Assembly (NCBI GenBank): GCA_035439445.1 | Contig: DAORKG010000062.1 | Coordinates: 1-11,926 of the forward strand | Origin: UBA4416 sp035439445 | GTDB taxonomy: Bacteria > Bacteroidota > Bacteroidia > B-17B0 > Aurantibacillaceae | Reading direction: 5' to 3' | Length of the DNA: 11,926 bases | In this document: piece by piece, positions 1 to 8,139 of the stretch | How positions within the stretch are numbered: the stretch's first letter is position 1 | Layout: each line of letters opens with the position of its first letter | Made by a program: the position numbers and the translations under genes | Notes under the pieces: generated by a model | Seen by the model: the letters and a program-made list of their open reading frames with translations, nothing else | Told to the model about the DNA's origin: nothing | Database searches by the model: none

Positions 1-943
<943 letters not shown>

Positions 944-1010
944 GTTATGCGCATCCAATTCTTCTTTTACTTTGATACTCGTGTCTTTTTTCAAATATGT
1001 TATAACCCTT
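944..1010 (+). other. 23S-5S internal transcribed spacer
   Basis: This is a short AT-rich spacer between the 23S and 5S genes, expected to be removed when the rRNA precursor is processed. I see no tRNA in it: there is no TTCGA-type T loop and no cloverleaf-sized set of stems. It carries no convincing promoter. Confidence 0.75.
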
Positions 1011-1122
<112 letters not shown>

Positions 1123-1160
1123 TTTACTGCGACCGCTGCAGTCTAAACAAAAGCGGTATA

Positions 1161-1198
1161 AAACCCTCAACTATAAAAGTTGGGGGTTTTTTGTTTTA
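1161..1198 (+). terminator. Intrinsic terminator of the rRNA operon
   Basis: A 12-bp stem (1161-1172 with 1178-1189, one G-U pair, 5-nt ATAAA loop) runs straight into a T-rich tract (TTTTTTGTTTT). It lies about 40 nt after the 5S end. It is a near-ideal Rho-independent terminator and separates the rRNA operon from the sigma-factor operon. Confidence 0.9.
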
Positions 1199-1262
1199 CA
1201 AAAAATCGAAATTTTATTTTTATAGCTTTTAAACCTTTTGGTTATCTTGTAGTCAAAGACTC

Positions 1263-1811
1263 ATGCAGCATTATTCAGATGAAGAAATATTAGCACTATT
1301 TAGAGAGGAATCATCTCGAAATATGGCTCTGCATTATCTTATTCAGAAATATCAGCAAAAATTATATTGGCATATACGTAAAATTGTTATTAGTCATGAT
1401 GATACAGATGATGTATTGCAAAATACATTTATTAAAGTTTGGAAAGGTTTAGCCGGTTTTAAAGAGGAATCTCAATTGTTTACGTGGCTGTATCGAATAG
1501 CAACAAATGAATCAATAACATTTTTAAAACAAAAATCTAGAGCAAATACAACCTCAATTCATCCAATAGAGTATCAATTATCAAAGTCTTTGGAAAGTGA
1601 TAATTATTTTAGTGGTGATGAAATTCAATTAAAATTGCAAAAAGCGATATTAACACTTCCTGAAAAACAACGTATCGTATTTAACATGCGCTATTACGAT
1701 GAAATGCCATACGAGCAAATGTCCGAAGTGCTAGAAACCTCTGTTGGTGCCTTAAAAGCTTCTTATCATATAGCTGCTAAAAAAATAGAAGAATTTTTAA
1801 TGTCAAATTAA
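1263..1811 (+). CDS. ECF-type RNA polymerase sigma factor (sigma-70 family, RpoE-like)
   Basis: This is an extracytoplasmic-function sigma factor, which directs RNA polymerase to a small regulon, often in response to envelope signals. At 182 residues it has the usual ECF length and the two-domain layout. Region 2 spans about residues 26-90, with the acidic DDTDDVLQNTFIKVWKGL helix (46-63) and TWLYRIATN (74-82). A linker follows, then region 4 at about 125-178, with LPEKQRIVFNMRYYDEMPY and the DNA-binding helix-turn-helix around 148-175 (SVGALKASYHIAAKKI). There is no C-terminal extension, so control probably comes from a separate anti-sigma factor, for which the next gene (32 nt downstream) is the candidate. 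The start at 1263 keeps the whole of region 2; the next Met (residue 21) would cut into the N-terminal part of the protein. No Shine-Dalgarno is seen. Upstream bases 1199-1262 hold only partial -7 matches (TAGCTTTT at 1223-1230, TTATCTTG at 1242-1249), so the promoter is not settled and might be read by the sigma factor itself. Confidence 0.93.
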   Translation: MQHYSDEEILALFREESSRNMALHYLIQKYQQKLYWHIRKIVISHDDTDDVLQNTFIKVWKGLAGFKEESQLFTWLYRIATNESITFLKQKSRANTTSIHPIEYQLSKSLESDNYFSGDEIQLKLQKAILTLPEKQRIVFNMRYYDEMPYEQMSEVLETSVGALKASYHIAAKKIEEFLMSN

Positions 1812-1843
1812 ACTTTTAATGCTTATAGCTATCTAAATAATAA

Positions 1844-2665
1844 ATGAAAAACTACGATAATAATATGAATGATGAACCAAACTTCCCATTAGATAATAAT
1901 GGAAAGAATCCTTTTGGTTTGCCTCAGGATTATTTTTCGAAGTTTGAAGATAAATTAAAAAAGAAATTAGAACTGGAAAATGAGCTACAAGAGTTTCTAA
2001 TGCTATCTTCTATTACAAAATCAAATATCTTTACGACTCCTTCTAATTATTTTGAATCTATTGAGAACAACCTAGACTATAAATTCGAACTAGAATCTTA
2101 TCCTAACTTACAGTCTGTTAAAAAGCCTGTGTTTGTTGATATAGATGAGAGTTATAAACATCAATTAGAATCTTCTATTAATCATAAGATTGAAATATTT
2201 GAAGAATTAAAAACATATCAAACCCTTTACAGTTTGGATAAAGTAAATTCTTTTTTGGTTTCTGAAAATTATTTTGAAAATGTAGCAGACAGAATTAAAG
2301 AGAAAATTTATAGTGTAAAAGAAAATAATAAATCAATTATAGAAATTGTTATAGATGTTTTGTTCGGTAAAACAATGGCGTTTTCTTTTGGATTATCGTT
2401 AATTATAGGTTTATCAGTCTTTTTTTATAGAGCACCTGAAGGCATTGTAGACTCAGGAGATTGTAAAACATTGGCTTGTTTAGAAAGAAATGAAATTTTA
2501 AATAATAATAATGTTATTTCAAATTTTGATGAAGAACAATTAATAGATTTAGTGGATGTGAATTCGTTAAATAAGCAGTTGAATTCTAAAAAAGAAAATA
2601 CTGAAACTAATACTAAACAAAATATAGATAGTATTAGTGAGGATGATATATTGGATGAATTGTAA
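1844..2665 (+). CDS. Probable single-pass anti-sigma factor with four PxxYF-type repeats
   Basis: This is a 273-residue protein whose family I cannot name with certainty. The N-terminal 160 residues hold four degenerate repeats of about 35-40 residues. Each has a Phe, then six to seven residues later an aromatic pair or equivalent, then an amphipathic Glu/Lys-rich helix: F24..YF30-31, F63..YF69-70, F97..Y104, F137..YF143-144. Repeats 1 and 3 also share the following L-E-x-L-x(5)-L-x-S-x(2)-K-x-N segment. One membrane segment follows at about 176-195. The C-terminal 78 residues are Asn- and acid-rich, with a Cys pair (C207, C212) and two similar acidic segments (226-238 and 262-273). If the N-terminus is cytoplasmic, the repeats could hold the upstream sigma factor while the C-terminus samples the periplasm. 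That role is inferred from position and topology; no zinc-binding HxxxCxxC anti-sigma motif is present. The stop overlaps the next start (TAATG), implying translational coupling. Confidence 0.7.
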   Translation: MKNYDNNMNDEPNFPLDNNGKNPFGLPQDYFSKFEDKLKKKLELENELQEFLMLSSITKSNIFTTPSNYFESIENNLDYKFELESYPNLQSVKKPVFVDIDESYKHQLESSINHKIEIFEELKTYQTLYSLDKVNSFLVSENYFENVADRIKEKIYSVKENNKSIIEIVIDVLFGKTMAFSFGLSLIIGLSVFFYRAPEGIVDSGDCKTLACLERNEILNNNNVISNFDEEQLIDLVDVNSLNKQLNSKKENTETNTKQNIDSISEDDILDEL

Positions 2666-3111
2666 TGAAAAAATTCTATAAATATATTTATGCATGTTTG
2701 TTTGTGGTTGTGGCTTCGGCAATAGCCGAGGCTCAACCTGCAAGTAAAAGAGATAAGATAGAAGCTTTAAGAGTAACTTTTATTAATCAAAAAGTAAATT
2801 TCACCACACAAGAGTCTCAATTATTTTGGCCATTGTATGATGAGTATAATGATAAATTAGAAAATGCAAGAAAAACTTTTAGGCAACAATTTATTAAAAA
2901 TGTTGATTTTAATAATCTTACAGAAAAAGAATCAGAGGCATACATAAATGCAGAGTTAGCCTTAAAGCAAAAAGAATATGAATTGTATAAAGAATATTTT
3001 GAAAAGTTTAAAAAAGTACTCCCTATAAAAAAAGTAGCTTTATTGAGAAGGGCAGAAGAAGAATTTAAAAAAGAACTCATAAAAAATATTAAAGGGAACT
3101 CTTCCGAATAA
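2665..3111 (+). CDS. Exported Spy/CpxP-like protein, 'sensor of ECF-type sigma factor' type
   Basis: This is a small 148-residue exported helical protein. It begins with a signal peptide (MKKFYKYIYA, hydrophobic core 8-20, likely cleavage after AEA at 21-23). The mature part is almost entirely charged helix. It has the pattern KIEALRVTFINQKVNFTTQESQLFWPLYDEY (31-61), resembling the LTxxQ-containing helices of Spy/CpxP periplasmic chaperone/sensor proteins, and a second conserved-looking segment LPIKKVALLRRAEEEFKKEL (119-138). Proteins of this shape beside ECF sigma genes in Bacteroidota are commonly annotated 'sensor of ECF-type sigma factor'; I recall that from family knowledge and could not search. 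It overlaps the genes on both sides by 1 nt (TAATG at 2663-2667 and 3109-3113), which places it firmly in the sigma operon. A role in sensing misfolded protein or envelope damage, relayed to the upstream membrane protein, is inference. Confidence 0.75.
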   Translation: MKKFYKYIYACLFVVVASAIAEAQPASKRDKIEALRVTFINQKVNFTTQESQLFWPLYDEYNDKLENARKTFRQQFIKNVDFNNLTEKESEAYINAELALKQKEYELYKEYFEKFKKVLPIKKVALLRRAEEEFKKELIKNIKGNSSE

Positions 3112-4277
3112 TGTTTAAAATTAATGCAATACTTTGTTTTATATGCTTTGTGTTTACTAATACAAAGTTTTTTGCATTACAGGATAGTTCAAAAATAAAA
3201 CCCGTTAAACCAGCTAAGCATTATTTTAAAACAATAGCTTATGGAGATTTTTATGGAACCGGACAACGAGATTTATCAGGGAAAACTTATGCTTCTAAAA
3301 AACTGAAAACATATCAAGTCAATCAATCAATAATAGGGTTTAATACACCAGTATTTACGAAGGATTTTTATAATGGAGATAGCACGGTTATTTCAAACAT
3401 ACACTTATTATTGACAGGAAGTTATGCCGTTGTAACACCAAAATTTACAGGAATTCCGAATAATCATCATTTAAGTCGAACTTCTGTAGGTGCCAGAATT
3501 ATATTTAACACTGGTAAAAGAAGTTTGTTTTATGCTGAGTTAGCGCCATTTGTAACACAAGATAATGGATATGGTTATACTCAGCGTTATAGAATTTCCT
3601 CAACATTAGTTTATAATTTTACCGTAAATAAATATTTTAGTTTTAGAGCAGGCTACTCTCGTTCTTTCATATACGGTAATCGATTTAACTTGCCTTATAT
3701 AGGTATAAGAGTTGGTAAATTAGACGGTGTTAATTTAAGTATTCAGTTCCCGAGGAGCATAAGTTTTAATGTTCCTATTGGTAACTATGTTAAAACAAGT
3801 ATTTATACAAAACCTCAAGGAGGCCTATATTCATTTGCTAATACAGATACTATTTATTATCTAAATAATGATAAAAGTTTAAATTTTGGGCGATATGAAT
3901 TTCTTGGAGGAATGAGGGTTGATGTTTTTCCTACTAAGTTTTTTAATTTTTATTTAAGCGGGGGATTAACTACTCAAAATAATATCGTTATGTTTTCCGA
4001 AACATATAATAAAGGTAATAAAGGGCAGTTAAATTCATTTTACAAAGAAAAATTAAAAGGAGCTGTATTTTTAAATTTTGGTTTAGTATTTAAGTTTGGA
4101 AAAGTTAAATCGACATACAATAACTATAACCTATATAACGCGCAGGATTTAAATTCAACTGATGTAAACAATAATTTAAATATTGGCCAAAATCAAATAC
4201 CTGCAAAAGAAACAAAGATTAAAAATGTTGGACCTGATGAAGTTCAGGATCTAATAGATACTCAGGATTTTTACTAA
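3111..4277 (+). CDS. Outer-membrane beta-barrel protein of the sigma operon (possibly DUF6268-like)
   Basis: This is a 388-residue predicted outer-membrane protein. A signal peptide covers about residues 1-23 (hydrophobic core ILCFICFVF, cleavage near FALQ). From about residue 95 to 331 the sequence alternates polar and hydrophobic residues in short strands rich in Tyr, Phe and Gly. Examples are ARIIFNTGKRSLFYAELAPF, YFSFRAGYSRSFIYGN, LPYIGIRVGKLDGVNLSIQF and AVFLNFGLVFKFGKV. This is typical of a Bacteroidota beta-barrel, and the IGIRVGKLDGVNLSIQFPR stretch reminds me of the DUF6268 family, though I cannot confirm it. A polar Asn-rich tail of about 57 residues follows the last strand, which is unusual for a barrel. 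The ATG overlaps the stop of the sensor-like gene (TAATG), so it is the last gene of the sigma operon. It may be the output or target of the stress response. Its stop lies 3 nt from the convergent LpxH-type gene, with no terminator between them. Confidence 0.75.
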   Translation: MFKINAILCFICFVFTNTKFFALQDSSKIKPVKPAKHYFKTIAYGDFYGTGQRDLSGKTYASKKLKTYQVNQSIIGFNTPVFTKDFYNGDSTVISNIHLLLTGSYAVVTPKFTGIPNNHHLSRTSVGARIIFNTGKRSLFYAELAPFVTQDNGYGYTQRYRISSTLVYNFTVNKYFSFRAGYSRSFIYGNRFNLPYIGIRVGKLDGVNLSIQFPRSISFNVPIGNYVKTSIYTKPQGGLYSFANTDTIYYLNNDKSLNFGRYEFLGGMRVDVFPTKFFNFYLSGGLTTQNNIVMFSETYNKGNKGQLNSFYKEKLKGAVFLNFGLVFKFGKVKSTYNNYNLYNAQDLNSTDVNNNLNIGQNQIPAKETKIKNVGPDEVQDLIDTQDFY

Positions 4278-4280
4278 AAC

Positions 4281-5033
4281 TTAGCTTTCAAATTTTTTCA
4301 GTTCCAGTTTCTCCCCATCGAATTCAGCATAGGTGCAATAGTTTATCCATTCTCCTAAATTTATGTAACGAGAAGTGTCAGATGCTTTTAAATCTAAAGG
4401 CAAGTGTCTGTGACCAAAAATGAAAAAATCTGTATGTTCTTTTTTTAATTGTTCTTTACAATAAGTCATCAACCATTCATTATCTTCTCCTAAAAATTCT
4501 TTATCTGAATCTCCTGTGTTTATTCGACTTCTTTTACTAGAGCGTCGAGCAATCCAAAATCCAAAATTAGGATGTAAAGTTTTAAAGCACCATATTAAAA
4601 ATGGATTAGTGAAGCATTTCTTTAAAAACTTATACCAACCATCTCCAGGACCTAAGCCATCTCCATGCCCAATTAAAAAACTTTTATTGTTGAATATTTT
4701 TCTTTTTGGTTCGTGATTAACAGTTACACCTAGTTCTTGCACAAAATAGTCGCGCATCCATAAATCATGATTTCCTGTGAAAAAATGTACTTTAATGCCA
4801 CTATCTGTTAATTCTGCAATTTTTCCTAGAAGTCTAGTTTGTCCTTTTGGGATCGTGTACTTATATTCCCACCAAAAGTCAAAAATATCTCCTACTAAAT
4901 AGATTTCTTCTGCAGAGTTTTTTATGGAATCTAACCAGCGTACTATTTTTTTCTCTCTGGCCAAACTTAACTCAAAAGTAGGAACACCTAAGTGAAAATC
5001 AGATGCAAAATATATTTTTTTTCCAGACTGCAC
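4281..5033 (-). CDS. lpxH: UDP-2,3-diacylglucosamine diphosphatase (LpxH-type, calcineurin-like phosphoesterase)
   Basis: LpxH hydrolyses UDP-2,3-diacylglucosamine to lipid X and UMP, a cytoplasmic-face step of lipid A synthesis. The 250-residue length fits the family (E. coli about 240). All metal-binding motifs of the calcineurin-like fold are present: DFH (12-14), GDIFDFWW (48-55), GNHD (87-90), GHGD (122-125) and GHRH (207-210). The FDFWWEY segment and the Arg-rich stretch around 163-170 are typical of LpxH-like enzymes. There is no signal peptide, as expected. The start is GTG (5033-5031), whose G is the last base of the upstream peptidase stop codon (TAGTG), so translation is probably coupled to the peptidase gene. 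An in-frame ATG start that keeps the DFH motif is not available. Another calcineurin-like phosphatase activity remains possible, but the motif set favours LpxH. Confidence 0.85.
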   Translation of the reverse strand: MQSGKKIYFASDFHLGVPTFELSLAREKKIVRWLDSIKNSAEEIYLVGDIFDFWWEYKYTIPKGQTRLLGKIAELTDSGIKVHFFTGNHDLWMRDYFVQELGVTVNHEPKRKIFNNKSFLIGHGDGLGPGDGWYKFLKKCFTNPFLIWCFKTLHPNFGFWIARRSSKRSRINTGDSDKEFLGEDNEWLMTYCKEQLKKEHTDFFIFGHRHLPLDLKASDTSRYINLGEWINYCTYAEFDGEKLELKKFES

Positions 5034-8000
5034 TATAAAAAGTTATTTGATATAAAGTTACGTGGATTAATATTATGCAAATTTAATGTAAAACGAATGG
5101 TATCAAAGAAGCTATTTTTATTATTTGTTATAAGAGCGGTTTTGATATCGTTACTATATGCAAAGGGAACATAAATCTCAAATATGTTTTTCCATAAACA
5201 AATATCCACGCCAACGTTGTACAAAAATTTATCCTTATATAAACTTTCATTAAACTCACTTGTCCCAATATCAGCATACATTTTTAATGGGAGTTTTCCT
5301 ACTTTAGGTGATTTAAGGTTTACAGCAACTAACCACTTAGAAGTTTGTCCTAAAGGTGTCCAGATTTTAAATGCACCATCGTTTTCGGTAAACTGTGCAG
5401 TAGGTATTCCGTTAATTTCATTGCGGCCAATAAAGTTATAATCAAATAAATAATCCTGATAACCACTAAAACCACTCATTCTAAATCTATAATCGTCTTT
5501 TAAGTTTTGATTTTTATATAAGAATGCACCTGCAAATAATCTTATATCTAAGCTGTTTTTATCTTTAAACGAAATGGAATAGTTTAATGTGATACTTGCT
5601 TTTCCAAACAAGTCATTATGTTGCAAATTAAAAGCTAGGTCATAAGGATTAATTACCCTTAAGTTTTTTAAAGTATAGTAAAAATTATTTATGATAGTTT
5701 CTTTGTTTTGAATTGAAATAAATGAGTTAGATGAATCAATAACGTCAATGTTATAAGTTTCATTATCTACAAATAATCTGTTATTTGTATAGCCAAAATG
5801 CTGAGCTATCTTACTTCTTGGATTTTGTTTTTTAATTTCAAAATCTAGTGTTAATGAAACTTTTGAATAGTTTAGCGTAAAAGAGTTTACGTTCGTTCCA
5901 TTTACATCATTAAAGGGTTTAGTGTCAATGTAATTGTAACCAAATGATTTCATTTTACCTATAAATGTAATTTGTTGAAATAAGTTGTTGTTTTGAGTAA
6001 AGTATCTAGTAACATCTGCATAACCTACTGGTTTTTTGTTACCAAAAGCGTACATAGGAGCGATGGTTATTTCTGTTTTACGTTGCAACAAACTATAATT
6101 ATAAAAAGCACACCCCAACATAAACTTGTTGTATTGATTGTAACCTAAAATTGGCAAATAATTAATTTGAGTATATTTTGGATTATCTAGTTTTCCGATG
6201 AAATTAAATTGAATAGGATCTCGTTTTTTGAAAATTCCATGGGTTCTAATATTATTGTTCTTTCTATTAATCTCAGGCATAAATTCTTCATAATCTATTA
6301 TGAACTCATCAATATCGGAAGGAGGGAATTCGAAAACTCTTTTACCTTTAAATCCATTATACCAAACAGTACCAACTAAATGCCCATCTTTTACTCCAGA
6401 AATTGAAACCGGACCTAAAAGATTACTATTGTTTTTTACTAAAATTGCATGACTGTGATCTTCTAAATTTTTGTGGCTAATAACTTTGTAATCTAATTTC
6501 TTATTTGTAACAATCAGTTCTTCTACAAACCAATGTAAATCCGCATTCAAATAATATTGAAGTGTCTTAATTAAATCTTCGGGGGTAGGGTGCTCAAATT
6601 TCCATTCGTCAAAATAAAAACGCATGGCTTCATCAAATTTTTCTTTACCCAGATAGTTCATCAAATAGTCAAAAGCTATAGCTGATTTACTGTAAACAAT
6701 TCCTCCATAATTATATTCCGTAAAATCCTCAGCGGCAGAAGCTATTGGTTGATCTATGTTTTTTCTGGCTGCTAACAAATAGGCAAATTCATATTCTGCT
6801 TTGTGCTTGAATTTATTGAGACCAAAAAACTTAAATGTACTATCTCTACCAATTAAGCTGGCTAAAGTTTGATTTGGATATTTTTCTCGGATATATCTCA
6901 TCTCATAAAAAGAGTTTAAACCTTCATCCATAAATGGATATTCCCTTTCATTACTTCCAAGAATACCATAAAACCAATTATGACCAACTTCATGCATAAT
7001 AGTTGTTTCAAGTGTAAAAGCATTTCCACTTTCTCCAATAATTGTAATATTTGGGTATTCCATCCCACCTCCTGCGCTTATTGTTCCATCAACAGCAGTT
7101 ACATGATTATAAGGATAGTCTCCATTCATTTTAGAATAAAATAATGTAGCATCATTGATATACTCTATCGATTTTTCCCATAGCTCAGGTTCACTGTTAG
7201 TGAAGAATGCCCAAGTGTCTACTTCTTTTCCACTGCGAGGTAATACAATGTTGCCCTTTAAAACATGAAAACGCTTGTCGGCAAACCAAGCGAAGTCGTG
7301 CACTCTGTATTGTTTAAATTGAATGGTTTTGTATTCTTTTTCGGATGGAGGAAATGAATTGTCGTTTGAATATTTTTTTTGCGCGATGAATTGTTTTGTT
7401 TCTTCAACTTTGCTTAATAGCCATTGTTCTTCTTCAGCTTCGTTTATCCTATCTCCAGTTGCTGCTAAAAGATAGTTTTTAGGTAAAGAAATTTTCACAT
7501 CATAAGAGCCAAACTCGCTATAAAATTCTCCTTGATTTAGATAAGGCATTGGATGCCATCCTTCTCTGTCAAACACTGCAGGTTTAGGATACCATTGAGT
7601 AATTGCATATGCCTGACCAATATGACCCAAACGCGAAATTTTAGCAGATGGTAATTTCACATGAAAAGGAGTAGTTATTATGATTGTGTCTCCTGGATTG
7701 ATAGGAGAATTTAAATATAGCTTACAAATGTCAATATGTTTTTTGTCATACTCCCATTTTATTGGTTGACCATTTACAAGAAAATTTAAACTATCAATAT
7801 ACCCCAATTCATTTGGTTTAGCAAAATACATTTTTGTATCACCATTTTCGAGTAATTGTTTTGCTAGAGCTGTTTCATTATTTTTATAGGCATTTGCCCA
7901 TAAATGAAAGTAGATAAAATCTAACGGAGCTTTTGAGTTGTTGATGTATTGAATTTTTTCAAAGGCGCTTAACTCATGAGTTACATCATTTAACGTCACG

Positions 8001-8104
8001 TCGATTTTATAATTAACCTCTTGTTGGAAATAATTTTCCTGAGCAGAAATATTAAAAACCGCGTAACATAAAAAGTATGAAAAAATGATGAAACGCTTTA
8101 TCAT
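5033..8104 (-). CDS. Exported M1-family zinc metallopeptidase with a C-terminal beta-barrel-like domain
   Basis: This is a secreted aminopeptidase-type enzyme of family M1 (gluzincin). The 1023 residues begin with a signal peptide (core IIFSYFLCYAVF, cleavage near ISAQ at 19-22). The catalytic part covers about 25-610. It has the GGGMEYPN substrate-binding motif (345-352), the zinc site HEVGH (371-375) with the third ligand E394 in MDEGLNSFYE, and a candidate transition-state Tyr at 471 (IVYSKSAIAFDYL). After about 630 there is no M1 homology I can recognise. Instead come roughly 390 residues of alternating, Tyr/Phe/Asn-rich beta strands such as FMLGCAFYNYSL, TEITIAPMYAFG and QQITFIGKMKSFGY, like an outer-membrane barrel. 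The protein may therefore be anchored in the outer membrane; this part is inference. It lies 35 nt downstream of the TlpA-like gene and overlaps the LpxH-type gene by 1 nt, which suggests one transcript. Confidence 0.88.
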   Translation of the reverse strand: MIKRFIIFSYFLCYAVFNISAQENYFQQEVNYKIDVTLNDVTHELSAFEKIQYINNSKAPLDFIYFHLWANAYKNNETALAKQLLENGDTKMYFAKPNELGYIDSLNFLVNGQPIKWEYDKKHIDICKLYLNSPINPGDTIIITTPFHVKLPSAKISRLGHIGQAYAITQWYPKPAVFDREGWHPMPYLNQGEFYSEFGSYDVKISLPKNYLLAATGDRINEAEEEQWLLSKVEETKQFIAQKKYSNDNSFPPSEKEYKTIQFKQYRVHDFAWFADKRFHVLKGNIVLPRSGKEVDTWAFFTNSEPELWEKSIEYINDATLFYSKMNGDYPYNHVTAVDGTISAGGGMEYPNITIIGESGNAFTLETTIMHEVGHNWFYGILGSNEREYPFMDEGLNSFYEMRYIREKYPNQTLASLIGRDSTFKFFGLNKFKHKAEYEFAYLLAARKNIDQPIASAAEDFTEYNYGGIVYSKSAIAFDYLMNYLGKEKFDEAMRFYFDEWKFEHPTPEDLIKTLQYYLNADLHWFVEELIVTNKKLDYKVISHKNLEDHSHAILVKNNSNLLGPVSISGVKDGHLVGTVWYNGFKGKRVFEFPPSDIDEFIIDYEEFMPEINRKNNNIRTHGIFKKRDPIQFNFIGKLDNPKYTQINYLPILGYNQYNKFMLGCAFYNYSLLQRKTEITIAPMYAFGNKKPVGYADVTRYFTQNNNLFQQITFIGKMKSFGYNYIDTKPFNDVNGTNVNSFTLNYSKVSLTLDFEIKKQNPRSKIAQHFGYTNNRLFVDNETYNIDVIDSSNSFISIQNKETIINNFYYTLKNLRVINPYDLAFNLQHNDLFGKASITLNYSISFKDKNSLDIRLFAGAFLYKNQNLKDDYRFRMSGFSGYQDYLFDYNFIGRNEINGIPTAQFTENDGAFKIWTPLGQTSKWLVAVNLKSPKVGKLPLKMYADIGTSEFNESLYKDKFLYNVGVDICLWKNIFEIYVPFAYSNDIKTALITNNKNSFFDTIRFTLNLHNINPRNFISNNFL

Positions 8105-8139
8105 TATTTACAACGAAAAAATTAAATATTATATTTTGT

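Noticed and set aside
944..1010. Possible tRNA in the 23S-5S spacer
   Set aside because: It is only 67 nt, with no T-loop or acceptor-stem complementarity.
4516..4716. Short plus-strand frame opposite the LpxH-type gene, and similar ones at 4992-5174 and 5184-5441
   Set aside because: They are antisense shadows of strongly supported minus-strand genes with intact catalytic motifs; there is no independent support.
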